This document shows positions 20,618-32,039 of a DNA stretch of 64,000 bases, piece after piece. The position numbers and the translations under genes are program-made. The stretch is taken from assembly GCA_010405405.1 (NCBI GenBank), contig MU004243.1, positions 429,340 through 493,339 on the forward strand, given 5' to 3'. Position 1 is the first letter of the stretch; each line of letters starts with the position of its first letter. The DNA comes from Microthyrium microscopicum (Eukaryota; Ascomycota; Dothideomycetes; Microthyriales; Microthyriaceae). The notes under the pieces were generated by a model, which was not told the DNA's origin, ran no database searches, and saw nothing but the letters and a program-made list of their open reading frames with translations.

Positions 20618-21703
20618 CTAGCTTTCAGGGGCACCGATATCTCCTAACTCTTCATCTTCCTCATAGCCCTCATCCCTGACAAGTGGAATGAATCGATAGT
20701 CTACAAAGCTGACCCCTCCCCCTTCCAGGTTTTCGATCATGAACTGGAGGCTCAGCACACCTTGACTGTCTCCTCTGATACTGACTTTGATAGCGGATTG
20801 CAAGGCCTTTTTGGTATTAGAGATGTGGGAGAATTTGTATGATTGACTGAAGGATTCACCAGAGACTTGAAAAGTCTCCAGAATCCCACGGTTTCGCTTT
20901 GGTACAGCATTGGGACCAGCGGCCAATGCATCGTTCTCCTGCACCGCTTTATTGTCCCGATGGAATTGGACAACAGCGGAACCGTGATCACCCGAGGCCG
21001 AAAGGATCAGGAACGTGTCTGTAGCTCGAATTGTCAAGTGCTCTGGATTGGATGTTGAAAGTTCGGTAATGGCGTCTGCTAGATAGGACGCCTGCATAAT
21101 GATCTTCATGCCTAGTTCAAGCCGTGCAAATGGAATATCGGAATCATATGCGGGCTCATATGTGACCAATTTGCATGTTGTTGATATGCCAGCCTCTTCA
21201 AGAATTATCACAAGTGGACTACCGACAGAATCATAGCGGAGACGGCAAATACCGGACAATCCTAATGCTTGTGCGGAGAATGCATCTCTGTTATATGGAT
21301 CACGATTCCACGGAGTGGGCTTTGAGAGTTCACTTAAGCCGAAAATTTGTAAGGTTTCAAGTAAAGCGGCCAGAGAGATGGAGAAGGGATCCACATCACC
21401 ACTTTCCTGGGTAGTGTCGACAGTATCAGGCTGGACCTGAGGAGGAGTGAACTGGAAGCTGGAAAATAGCGTCTTCCCTAGAAATGCCATGCCTTGATCC
21501 CTTAGCGAAATTTACACGGGATTAACGGACATTGGCTTACCCTCCATGACACTTGATTCTTCCACTGAGAATCGTATACCATCTTCTGTAGGCTGGACTT
21601 GTGCTTTGGACCCAAACCCAATGCAACGAAGAAGAAGAAACAATTGGCGTGCTGAGCTTGATACAGCGCTCAAGATTGGAGGTGATTCAGGTTGGGTTGA
21701 CAT
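20618..21703 (-). CDS. rad1: DNA-damage checkpoint clamp subunit Rad1
   Basis: Two exons (21703-21541, 21492-20618), 345 residues, with the PCNA-like fold of Rad1 (Rad17 in budding yeast). Rad1 joins Rad9 and Hus1 in the 9-1-1 clamp, which is loaded at damaged DNA in the nucleus and activates the ATR/Mec1 checkpoint. Supporting segments are SAVSSSARQLFLLLRCIGF at the N terminus, GKTLFSSFQF at the second exon, LGLSGICRLRYDSVGSPLVI in the first clamp half, EHLTIRATDTFLILSASGDHGSAVVQ, and LSLQFMIENLEGGGVSFVDYRFIPL at the end, as in fungal Rad1. The tail is acidic (EGYEEDEELGD). The ATG at 21703 starts MSTQPESPP; no upstream in-frame ATG is better. Confidence 0.9.
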
Positions 21704-21819
21704 GGTCAACGATGATGTTCTTGCGACAGAGAGACACGACTAGGCAGGCATAAAACTTAGCAAAGTCCAATTGCTATTGGGTATCTCAAAGTATTTTACA
21801 GGTAAAGGGAAGCCGTAGT

Positions 21820-22219
21820 TTAGACGTAAACACCGACGGCACAGATCATGAAAACGGAGCCGAACCTGATATGTTGTTAGATGAGCACCTCCTGAACAGA
21901 AGAGATGGCAGCTTACCCAAAGGCTAATGAGGCGGGAACTCCCAGTGCTGGAAGAGTGAGGATGGACCGATCTGTATTATTGTTGGCGTTGCACTTGCTA
22001 TGGAAGGGAGTGCTCTTACTAAGGCCAAATACGCCAGTGAGTAGAACAGCTAGATGTCGGTTAGTGTATGATGGATGAAGGTCGAGAAAGGATCTTACCA
22101 GCTATGAGGAGGGTAAAGGCAACGAAGAACTGAAGGTCTTTTGCGACCAAAGGTTGGAAAGGGGACGATTTGGCAGCTTCCCAGAGCTGCAGGAGGTTTT
22201 CGGAGCTTGCAGCAGACAT
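21820..22219 (-). CDS. OST5: Oligosaccharyltransferase subunit OST5
   Basis: Three exons (22219-22099, 22049-21917, 21865-21820), 99 residues. The protein is a small two-helix membrane subunit of the ER oligosaccharyltransferase that transfers the N-glycan to nascent proteins. The signature is AKSSPFQPLVAKDLQFFVAF near the N terminus, two hydrophobic helices (FFVAFTLLIAAVLLTGVFGL and LTLPALGVPASLAFGFGSVF), and the terminal GVYV shared with yeast Ost5. It shares the upstream region with the divergent gcn5 gene. Confidence 0.88.
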
Positions 22220-22817
22220 TCGGGAGAGAAGTTCAAAGGAACGACTGTGTATAAAGAGGGGATTGGAATTGTGTAGAGGAGGGCTGGGAAGAGAGTTGAA
22301 GATGGAGATAGCGGGCAACAATAAATTGATGAAGTTGGGACACGCTTCCAAAAGTATCGCGTTCCCAACTAGGCAAGCGCAATCGACAGGGATTGTGAAT
22401 CTCAGATCTTATCTTATCTTAACTTACCATTTAACCTCACTTGGTACTGCTAAGCAGACATCGCCATTTAAGTCCGCAAAATACACGACCTAGCTTTTCT
22501 TCCTGTCCAAGCCACGCATACAGAAAGTTCGCGTTAAATTGCACACATATCTCCTGCCTGTTTGCTGCCTTGGTGCTGCCTGTTTGACATCAGATCCATG
22601 AAGCAACATGCCATATCCTCCCAAATATATCTCTCGACATCCATGGTCGACTTGACAGCAGATGAGCAACGTTTGATTATCTTACTGGGCTGATTCCGTC
22701 TCAGCTATCAAGTCTGGTACCAATCACCTGACCTGATCTGGCCTATTTCACCTTGAGCACTCCCAATATTGATAGTTGGTACTCCCTCATCCATAACACC
22801 TCAGACGTTGTGTCATC
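22220..22817. other. Divergent promoter region of OST5 and gcn5
   Basis: About 600 bases between the start codons of two divergent genes; no gene inside. It contains tandem GATA-type sites, listed separately. Confidence 0.5.
22405..22420. promoter_or_regulatory. Tandem GATA-factor sites
   Basis: GATCTTATCTTATCTT holds overlapping TTATCTT (AAGATAA) elements, the preferred site of AreA/Nit2-type GATA factors. It lies about 190 bp upstream of OST5 and 400 bp upstream of gcn5. Function inferred from motif only. Confidence 0.35.
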
Positions 22818-24078
22818 ATGGGTCCTACCAATCTTTCCAAGCGTCAAGCCGAGGACGCCATTCCAAACAGTTCATCAAAACGTCTTAAGAGTCTGAGTAT
22901 AAGTGCTGCCAACTCTAACGCCACCACACCCATGCCCTCTGTACACGCTGTACCATTTCCGGAAAAGGGCGCTGTACTGGAAGAAAGAAGCGGAGTAATT
23001 GAGTTCTGGGTAGTCAACAATGATGGCGACAGAGACAGCACTATAGTACTCACCGGGCTCAAGAATGTCTTCCAGAAGCAGCTTCCAAAGATGCCAAAAG
23101 ACTACATAGCCCGCCTTGTCTACGACCGTACCCACTTGAGCTTGGCCATAGTTCACATGCCTGACCTGGAAATCCTTGGAGGCATCACATACCGGCCCTT
23201 CAAGGGACGCCAGTTTGCCGAAATTGTCTTCTGTGCCGTTAGTAGCGACCAGCAAGTCAAAGGCTATGGCGCCCACATGATGAATCACCTGAAGGACTAT
23301 GTCCGCGCATCATCCGACGTTATGCATTTCCTCACATATGCAGACAACTATGCCATCGGGTACTTCAAAAAGCAGGGCTTCACTAAGGAGGTTACACTGG
23401 AAAAATCCAAGTGGATGGGCTACATCAAAGACTACGAAGGCGGTACTATAATGCAGTGCTCCATGCTTCCCAGGATCAAATACCTCGAAGCTCAAAAACT
23501 CCTTCGAAAACAAAAAGAAGTTGCTGAAGCCAAGATTAGATCAGTTTCAAAAAGCCACATCATCCATCAACCCCCTAAGCAGTGGAAGAACGGAGCTTTC
23601 CCCATCGATCCCGAGAGCATCTCAGCCATCAAAGCCTCCGGCTGGTCACCAGATATGGATGAGCTAGCCCGAGCGCCCAAACATGGGCCAAACTACAATC
23701 AACTCCTCCATCTGCTCAATGATATGCAAAATAACACCAATGCCTGGCCATTCCAGACAGCAGTCAACAAGGACGAAGTTGCCGATTACTACGAAGTGAT
23801 TAAGCATCCCATGGATCTCGGTACTATGGAGGAAAGGCACGAAAAGGACCAATACCCAACACCCGAAGATTTTATTCGCGATGCCATGCTCATCTTCAAC
23901 AATTGTCGGAAATACAACAACGAAACCACCCCTTACAGTAAAGCGGCAACTCGACTTGAGAAGTTCATGTGGACCAAGATCAAGGAGATCCCTGAGTGGT
24001 CGGTGAGTAACATTGTTCATCCCTGTGTGAAGCATCAGCTGACGTAAATAGCATCTGGAACCTAAGCAATTCTCGTAG
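22818..24078 (+). CDS. gcn5: Histone acetyltransferase Gcn5
   Basis: Two exons (22818-24002, 24052-24078), 403 residues. Gcn5 is the catalytic subunit of SAGA/ADA coactivators and acetylates histone H3 in the nucleus. The GNAT domain contains [20 protein letters not shown] with the catalytic Glu, then [18 protein letters not shown] (acetyl-CoA loop) and [21 protein letters not shown] linker leads to a bromodomain ([20 protein letters not shown]...[13 protein letters not shown]). The end EIPEWSHLEP matches Gcn5 family C termini. Some normally invariant positions differ (for example [13 protein letters not shown]), and the long catalytic exon lacks introns, so a paralogue is possible. A second acceptor 27 bases downstream would replace the last nine codons by a 66-residue tail; see findings. 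Confidence 0.9.
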
Positions 24079-24084
24079 CGCGAG

Positions 24085-24201
24085 CCTACTCTCAATCCCC
24101 AGCCTAATCCTGTTCTTCGGCCTACTTCTAATCCCCAGCCTACTCTCAATCCCCAGCCTACTCTCAATACCCAGCCCACTCTCAGTACCCAGCCTACTAC
24201 T
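24085..24201 (+). repeat. Imperfect 18-bp repeat (PTLNPQ-type) after the gcn5 stop
   Basis: About six copies of an 18-bp unit like CCTACTCTCAATCCCCAG. In the frame of the last gcn5 exon they read PTLNPQ, PNPVLR, PTSNPQ, PTLNPQ, PTLNTQ, PTLSTQ. The frame stays open to TAG 24277-24279. Confidence 0.75.
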
Positions 24202-24279
24202 CAGCAAACCCAAGGAGAGGATAGATTGGCAAGGCAACTGAAGAAATTACAGTCCGAATTGGGTCCTGAATTTCAATAG

Positions 24280-24954
24280 TACCATCTTGGCTGGCTGAAT
24301 CTCCCATTGCTACTTTGCAAGTCTATGTATCGTTAGAACCACAATCAAGTCCCATTACTACTGATACTACTGTGCTTGGTGTTTTCAAGTGCACTAGGAA
24401 TCATAGCATGTTCTCAGTAGTATAGAGTACAATAGAGGATCAAGCACTATTCCTTTAGTAAACGCGATGGTAAATACTTGCATCGATAGGCATTTGGTTG
24501 AAAAATGGCTTTGCGCCTGCAGTTCGACATCTTAGTATGAGAATAAAGAATTAATCAATACCTCTGTAGCAAGCGCGATGGTAGAAACCCACTTCTATCG
24601 GCATTTGATAGTTTATCACCTTGCGTCTGCAGTTCAATATGAGAAAGATACGGAACCACAATCAAGTCCCATTACTACTGACTACTACTCTACTCCTACT
24701 TCTGTGAATGATACAGCCTCATACCCTCACAAAACAACTATAAAAAAGTTACGACAAAGTGTGTTCGCTTGTAACAACTCCCCCGAAAATATTACGACCC
24801 AGCACAAACAACAAAAACGCCTGCTAGCACTACACTGCCGTCCTTCAACAACAAGTATACATGAGAAAACAAAAGCCCAATCGCTCTATCCGTTCTTTTT
24901 AAAGTAGTATCGCAACCCCTTCTACTGACGCTTTGGGGACCTATGAGATGGTGC
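24280..24954. other. Intergenic region with nested duplications
   Basis: Convergent 3' region of gcn5 and the PDH E2 gene. Two direct-repeat pairs are visible: an identical 29-mer at 24336-24364 and 24653-24681, and a diverged block of about 80-90 bp at 24456-24543 and 24567-24645. A 109-codon frame at 24578-24907 overlaps these and is probably chance. Confidence 0.6.
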
Positions 24955-26626
24955 TTATAGCAGCATCTTCAATGGATCCTCCACAATCTTCTTAAGCTCA
25001 CGCATGAAATCGCCACCAACAGCACCATCCACCACCTTGTGATCAAAGCTACCACTCAACACAATCTGCTCGTCCCATTTTACACCCGCCTCGCCGTCCA
25101 GACTCGTATCTGGCACTGCAACCTTCTTGACTGTGCCAACAGCCACGATGGCCGCTTGAGGTGGGTTGATGACAGCCGTGAAGCGATCGATGGCATCGTT
25201 CATGCCCATGTTGCTGATGGTGATGGTGCCTCCTTGGTACTCCTCCGGCTTAAGCTTGCCATCGCGTGCACGCTTACCGAGATCTTTGACTTTGGCGCTG
25301 ATTGCTTCGAGACCGGCTGCATGTGCGCCCTTTACGATTGGGGTCATTAGACCAATTGGTGTAGAGACGGCGACGCTGACGTCGACGGTGTTGTGTTTGC
25401 GGATAATGACTTCACCGCCCTTCTCCATCCATGAGGAGTTGGCGGCGGGGACTTTGAGGGCAGCGAGCGCAAGTGCTTTGACAAGGAAATCGTTGACGGA
25501 GAGTTTGTATGCGCCAGCAGCGGAAGCGTTGAGAGCAGCACGAAGTTTGAGCAACTTGCTGACGGATACGGTGGACTGGACAAAGTAGTGTGGATTCTTC
25601 TGCGTGCTTTCCGTCAGACGGGATGCGATGGTCTTGCGCATGGAGGTTGCGGGTGTATCTTCGTATGAAGCGACGGCCGCGCCAGCGGGAGCAGAGCCTT
25701 GGGTATCACCACCCTTGAATTTCTCAATGTCTTCGGTGGTAATTTGACCGCCTTTACCGGAGCCTTTGAGGGAGCCGATCGGGACGCCCTTTTCGAGAGC
25801 GAGGCGTTTGGCTGCAGGTGAGATTTTAGGTGCGCGGTCGAGCGAGGTTTCTAGGCGGGCGCCGGTGGAGGTGGACTCTTGAGCTGTGATGCCGGATCCA
25901 GCGCTCTCGCTAGACTCGGCCGTCTCGTCTTTCGAGGACCCGGATTCTTCTGATGATGATTCTTTCTTGGGAGCTTCTTTTTTGGGTGCTTCACCGCCTG
26001 CGTCGTCCAAGGTGAACGACTCGAAAGCAGAAACATCTCCACCCTCTTCAATGAGAACAGCAATGGGCTGAAGATTTAGTTAGAGCGTCCTATTGAAAGA
26101 GTAGTAAAGTACGTACCGCTCCGACTGGCACGTCCTTGCTACCTTCTTCTTTGAGAATCTTGGCAAGTACACCGTCATCTTGAAATTCAAAGTCCATCTG
26201 TGCTTTGTCTGTTTCAATGCTGACAAGAACATCACCCGGAGCAAGAGTATCTCCAGGTTTCTTATCCCAAGCTCCAATGTTACCGCTCGTCATGGTTGGG
26301 GATAAGGCAGGCATGTTGATGACCTGATGGCTCGGGAAAGCTATAATCGTAATGAATTAGCATGACATGTTCCATTTGCTCCAGCTTCGTGTATCGCGAG
26401 AGGTAAAGACCAACATTTTGAGGCATAATATCTAGAAAGTGCGGTGAAAGCTGTTATCCGATGTCTGTCAACACAACGTCAGCATACGGTCCCGATAGGC
26501 AGAACAAAGGGGTCGGATAACGCACCTGGAGCCAAATGAAGCTATGGAAGGACAGGCAGCTGGTCGGACAGCAGCTCTAGAGACCAATTGAGCGGATAAC
26601 CGCGATATACTCATGGTAGAGGCCAT
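24955..26626 (-). CDS. LAT1: Pyruvate dehydrogenase E2 (dihydrolipoamide acetyltransferase)
   Basis: Four exons (26626-26526, 26464-26415, 26340-26117, 26067-24955), 495 residues. E2 forms the core of the mitochondrial pyruvate dehydrogenase complex and passes the acetyl group from E1 to CoA. A basic presequence ([20 protein letters not shown]) precedes the lipoyl domain ([19 protein letters not shown]), with lipoyl-Lys96 in ETDKAQ. A Glu/Ser/Lys linker leads to the E1/E3-binding domain ([32 protein letters not shown]), then the catalytic domain ending with the active-site [13 protein letters not shown]. The first two exons code only presequence and hinge. The domain order separates it from Pdx1 (protein X, which lacks the catalytic HxxxDG) and from the one-carbon-shorter branched-chain and oxoglutarate E2s. 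Confidence 0.95.
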
Positions 26627-27276
26627 GATGTTGGATGGTTGTATCGGAACAGGGATATCGGGAGAAGCGGAGACAGGGAGGCAAAAGACCGGAGTTGCTC
26701 GATGGCTTGAGCAGAGCAGAGGAGGATGGGAAAGAAGTCAATGGCTAGAGCCTGAATCGAGGGAGGAGGAGTAGAGAGGAGAAGATTGTGATTGTTGAAG
26801 ACTGAAGAAAAAGTTTTGAAGATGGAAAGTTGATGATCAATGGCTCGGAGAACTGTGGAGCTTTGGCTTTGGCAGAGAAGGAGCTCAAAGCTTGGACCCC
26901 TCCCCGTCCGCCTCCACTCTCCGTTCTCTTCAATTGATATTGAGATCAAGATGCAGACAGTATTGTCCTGCGCGCAACCCGATTGGAAATGAGTTCTTGA
27001 GATTCACTGAGGCTTCAAAAGTGCCTCCGATGAAGCTAGTCGACATCACCATTTAGTACAATCTCAACCATGTCTACACACACTCTTGGAAATACCAACA
27101 ACAAGCTTCTATGCAAGTACCTTGATTGTATTATTACCTGATACCTTGGACTAAGAACGACTCGAATACAAGTGATCGAGCCTCATATCCATCATCAGTA
27201 CCCGTCGTCCTCATCATTGCCGTAAACCATCCATTGCCTATAGCACTAGCAATCCCCCAGCATTTAAAAAACCCGC
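26627..27276. other. Intergenic region between PDH E2 and the Stc1-domain gene
   Basis: About 650 bases, both neighbours on the minus strand. The 112-codon minus frame 26611-26949 overlaps the E2 start and has no domain character. Nothing else seen. Confidence 0.45.
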
Positions 27277-28380
27277 TCAATTCTCATTCTCATCATCCTC
27301 GTTCAAATTGGTCTTGCGCACCTTATCGGCGACGTACTCCTCAATGTACGCATCCATGGGGTGCTACAATCTCAAGTTATTAACAACATCATGGCAGAAG
27401 AGGGTGGGGAACATACGTAAGCCGGATTCTTGCCCCATTTGCTCTTAGCAGGAGGAGGAGGAGCACGACGTGGTGCTGTGGTGCGTGTGCGGCTGGACTT
27501 GGTGGTGATGTTGTTCCATTTGTTGGCAACAGCGTCTTCATCGATGACCTTGCCGCTACGAGTTGTGTAGGTAGATGGAGCAGCCTTGACCTCATCACCT
27601 GGTTGATTTTCATCCTCGGCATCGCTGTCCGGACCGAACATATTCTTGAGGCGTGACTTGTCAGCCTTAGATGCCTGCTCGGAAGAAGCAGTGGCAACAG
27701 TGGCCCAAGATTTGGAAGTCTTGGTGTTGGAAGCCGCGGTGTTTGAAGCCAATTCAGCTTGGGTGTCGGTTTCGGTCTCAGATGGAGTTGCATACTGAGA
27801 GTCGGAAGGAGTAGCATATGGGTTGGTCGTCATGGAATCCTGTTGGGACTGGGTTTGGGTGATGATGCTTGAGGCGTCATCGCCCTGGCTACCATTGTCC
27901 TGGGTGTCGTCTTCAAATCGCCAGCTTTCTGCTTTCAGGGCACCCATACGGGTGTCACGCTCCCACTCGTGCTCCTCGATCCATTTGCAAAGCTTACATT
28001 TCTAAGAGCCATTAGTACACTGATTTGTCATCTTGGCTACGATTGACTTACGGCATTGTCGGGGTCCTTTTTGGCATTGTTGGAGAACTCATCCTTGCAC
28101 TTGGTGAGCTCACATTGGACGCATTCAAGAAAGCGGTTTGCTTGGTTCTCAGCAGTGGTACACTCGAGACAACGAATGTAGCCACGATAACCGCCTAGCA
28201 GAGCTTGCTGGGCGCGGGTCATTTGTCCATCGCTGTACGCATTGAGTGGTCGAGGGCGGCGGCATCCCCAACACAAGAAGCTTGAACACAGTTAGCACAT
28301 TGATAAGGGTCACGGGGTACGGCTGCTCACCCTTGAGACTGAGCGGGGTTAATAACCACGGGCGCTCTCTTAGGAGGCAT
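27277..28380 (-). CDS. Stc1-domain zinc protein
   Basis: Four exons (28380-28331, 28280-28052, 28001-27417, 27363-27277), 316 residues. The N-terminal 100 residues form an Stc1-type zinc domain: paired cysteines in CWGCRRPRPLNAYSDGQM, IRCLECTT, LECVQCELTKCKDEFS and KCKLCKWIEEHE, with the NNAKKDPDNA segment usual before the last pair. In fission yeast, Stc1 links RNAi to the Clr4 methyltransferase complex for heterochromatin; many filamentous fungi carry uncharacterised proteins with this domain. The rest is Ser/Thr/Gln-rich and disordered, with a basic stretch (TTKSSRTRTTAPRRAPPPP) and an acidic end (NLNEDDENEN). The last exon restores HPMDAYIEEYVADKVRKTN. The domain assignment is good; a heterochromatin role here is inference. 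Confidence 0.75.
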
Positions 28381-29072
28381 TTTTGATTTGTGCTGTTGTT
28401 TGGTGCTGTTGCTGGTGATGTGCTGGAGCTGTTGCGCTCTGAGAGGTGCGGAATGAGAATCAGAATAGAGCTCGAAGGCCCAATAGGAAGAAACGGTAGT
28501 GACTAGACTGAATTAATAATCAGAAGAATACCGTGCGAAGGACAAACTCAAAGTTTGGACCTTGACGATAGATATGGAGTTGTGTGGAGGAGAGGTGGGA
28601 GGACGCAGGACGGTGGTCCTATAAGTTGCTGGATTTGATTTATAGGCAACAACGCAAATCCCAAAAAGAGATGGAAAGAGCAGGTGTATCTGTATCTACT
28701 CAATTATTGAGCAGGCAAGAGCGGTGTCGTACTGTCTGGGTGATGAGGGGTGAGTTTAAGACTAGTACTCTAAGCAGGAACCCGTCAGTATCGAGCGATG
28801 AGTGGGACTTCAGTCACACCCAATCTAAAGAAAGGAGGTTCCCAGAGAACATGGAAAGAGAGACTAACCCAATCTTAGAGAGATATAATTGTTGAGAGTG
28901 CATGAGAATGTCAAAGGTTCAAAATGTCTCTATCCATTTCAGTGGATACGAAGCTCATGCTAAGGCCAAGTAGTCTTGAAACTAAGGAAACTAGGTGCAA
29001 ACTGGTATATTATGAGATATGAACAAAACGGCTACGGACCTGTGGTACATTGCCGGACGAAATCCTTAGAAA
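28381..29072. other. Intergenic region between the Stc1-domain and PLD-like genes
   Basis: About 690 bases. A 103-codon plus frame (28584-28895) has no recognised feature and lies in the upstream region of a minus-strand gene; I treat it as chance. Confidence 0.4.
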
Positions 29073-31240
29073 TTAGAATCCACCGACTCCTCTTACTCTC
29101 TGCACTGCTCCAATTACCCCCTTTGCCCAGGCAAGATGACCCGGGTCGGCACCGATTGCAAATTTTGTCTGATTGCCGTCTTTATCTCGCCAGATTCCGT
29201 CTTCTGGGCTGCCAATGCCGTAAAGATGTGTATCTGTTATGAGTTAGCATGAATACAGGCCGCGAAGTGGTAAGAGACAACAAACTTTGATTTCGATGAA
29301 TACCGTCCTTCCAAGCTGTGCATATCGTCTTGGAGTCAACCATGAGATTGACTTCTTGTGAATGGAACCATGATTGTGCATCTTGGTTACCATTGCCTTG
29401 TATACCAACTTGATCATCGGCGATCAATAGTTTTACTAGGAAATAGTTAGCAATGTTTCACTAGAAAATGGTCGACAAGACATACTGTGACACGTTCGGC
29501 CCTGCTCCTTCTTATGTATGGGGCGATTTTGGTCCTTTGCTGTATACCAGCCCACTTTGAATCGTCTTCTTGTGTCCTCATCTTCGCCTCTAAGATCATC
29601 CGAGATTTTCTTTGCGATCATCTCGTTAGTGCCTCCTTGTCCAGGAAGCAACTCTCCAGCATCATTGTATCCAAGACATACCCAGTACTCGACCTCCACT
29701 CCTCGCTTGACAGCTTTGACAAGCTCGGGAAGCAGTGGTTTAGCGTTGAGATCAGGCGTTTGAATGAAGATTTTCTCCTTGGCATTTCGTACTGCTGATA
29801 GCCATGCTGCATTTTGAGGGACGTCGACTGAAGAATTCGTCGGATGGCCAACAGGTTTTCTGTTTACCAGAGCCATTGGCACTGGCGCATGAGGTGGTAT
29901 TAGCACAAAAGGATTGAAATAATCCTCTGACGATGTCGGGTCAGAAACTGTGGGCTTCTTGTCTGAGTGGGTAGAGATGCTGAGATGTTTGGCGACCAAG
30001 TCAATGTGACTCTCAGTAGCAGTTGGTGCCAAGGTAGATTGCATTCGAACGAACTCTGTTGCTATCGATGTATCGTAATGAGGGTCGCCTGGGTTATGAG
30101 CAGGTAATCTCTCCTGATCCTGCCCAGCAGTGCCGACTGTGCTGGGCGTTTTCTTAACAGTACCAGCTTCATCAAAGATGGCTTTGTAGCTTTCATCCTC
30201 GAAGCTGGGGAATCCGTGGTCTATTGCTCTGGTGTTCAATTGTGGAAGTGGTGGTTTAAGAGCATTGTTCCAAGATATCATGCAGGTGTCGTACAACGAA
30301 TCCACAATTGGACCTTCGATATGAGACATCATCTCTAAGTTCTCGTTCTCCTGTTCTGTAAGTTAGTGACTGATGTATCGAGAGGCAGAGGTTCTTACCA
30401 TGATGTTATTGCTGCACACTAGTCCGAATTTCCTATCCACAACCACAAACTTGGAGTGAAATGTGCCCAGCATTGGTCGATGGTAGTTCATTACTTCCAA
30501 GTCAATGTTTGGGATTTCGCTAGGATCAGGTATCTTAAGTTTGTCTGTTGTGTACTCCTTTGGAGACATCAAAAGATGATTCTTGAGCATTTGCTTTGGG
30601 TTTCCTCTATCAAACATTATTTTCATCACTACTCGTTGTTGTCGTTGGCCCGCTCTTCTGTCGAGTTCCCTAATCGCATCAGTGATAAGTGTGGTAGCAC
30701 CAGATGCAGCCCAGAAGTTAGTGGCAAAGAACACCTCCTTCTCTGCGCGAACTATCAAATTGGACTACAATATCGGATTAGGTATTGCAATTGCTTTGTG
30801 TGTCAGGTTCAACTCACCATATGTCGGCAAACATCCCAGATTACACCAATGATGGTTAGGGGAAGCGTCCCAGTGGCCCCCATAAGGCTCGGGCTGACGA
30901 CGCCTAACAAGGGATCTTTGTCCAGGGTAACGAGAGCATCATGCCAAACTTTCAAAAAGAGATCGCTTGGTCTAGTGGCCCCAAAGTTGCCGCACTGTAG
31001 TGCTCTTTCTAGATCATTATCTGTTGGAACAACATGAATTGGTGTCCTTGAGCCTTGAGAGGGTCTTGGACTTGGGGAGCCTTCAGAGGCATTTTCATTG
31101 CCTGTTGCGACAGCGTGTTTGCCGAATAGTTCTTTGCCTATGGTTGCAGCCGACTTGGTGGGATCTTTGGCAACCTCTGAGCTGATTGAAGGTGTTTGAG
31201 TACACCAGTGATATACTCGGTCGCTAATTGTAGACGCCAT
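29073..31240 (-). CDS. Phospholipase D-like protein with two HKD motifs
   Basis: Five exons (31240-30818, 30764-30399, 30350-29486, 29435-29286, 29233-29073), 654 residues. Both catalytic motifs are present: His244-x-Lys246-x4-Asp251 (FHSKFVVVD) and His551-x-Lys553-x4-Asp558 (HIKLLIADD, built across intron 3), the latter followed by GIQGNGNQDAQSW. The N-terminal part (LERALQCGNFGATRPSDLF, PLLGVVSPSLMGATGTLPLT) and the long linker with ISWNNALKPPLP are typical of a fungal PLD-like group without PX or PH domains. It should hydrolyse or exchange a phosphodiester, perhaps a phospholipid, but the substrate is unknown. The acceptor of exon 3 was set to give NNIMENENLEMMSHIEGPIV, which keeps the frame. 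Confidence 0.85.
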
Positions 31241-32039
31241 GTCGCACGGCAGTCTTGTAGGTTGTAGGATGGTGAGAGTCGGGACTGAAATGAAATGTGG
31301 TAGAAATTCGGAGAGAAAGGAATGATGAGCCAAAAGATATTATGGAGTTTGGGCCTTGGGGCTGAGTATGGTAGTTCGCCAATAACCGCGTTCATACAGG
31401 TAGCATGAGCAGCTCTCGAGTCTAATTACTGCCTTGGCACGAACGATGCAAGAAGACGGCCGTCGCCTGTACGGTAGGCCACGTTCCTATGCACGCGAAA
31501 ACCCCGCGTTTACCCATTGTTGGTCTAGATCTCTACAATAGGCTACTCTGGCCCTGTAGCTAAGCGAAAATGACGCTGTTTGCTTCCATGATCTTGGTTG
31601 AGCTTCGCACGTCATAGGGCATAAATTAAGGTTTTTAACCAAGCATTTTTAGCCAAACTTGGCAATCTTGGCTTGGGATTATCTTCAGCCTTGTCAGTCC
31701 AGGTCCAGATCTGCATATATTCCAGAGGTCTCGAAGACCTCGATATAGTAGACGATTTCAAAAATGCTATGATTGAAGTGATAGGTGATGCTCGTTATCA
31801 GGTCTTGACTATCAAGTCAAATCCAGGTCAAATCTACAGTCCTGGAGACCAAGTGAACCAAAAGCTATACCTTATCCGTTCTCTCACCCAGGTCCCCACC
31901 AGATAACAGGTGCAAACCCTATGCCTAAATTAAGAACGTCGTCATTCAGGACTTCATACTTTGAGCGTAAGCCAATGGACCGATTGAATAAATGGCATCC
32001 TGCCATCAACTGTGATGTCTACTGCCGACAGTAACTAGT
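31241..32039. other. Upstream region of the PLD-like gene
   Basis: About 800 bases. A 77-codon plus frame at 31673-31906 is unrecognised and not supported as a gene. Nothing else seen. Confidence 0.4.

Noticed and set aside
24578-24907. 109-codon frame behind gcn5
   Set aside because: Covers the diverged direct repeats; the frame is not kept between repeat copies.
28584-28895. 103-codon plus frame in the Stc1-gene upstream region
   Set aside because: No domain or splice context; opposite to the leader of the Stc1-domain gene.
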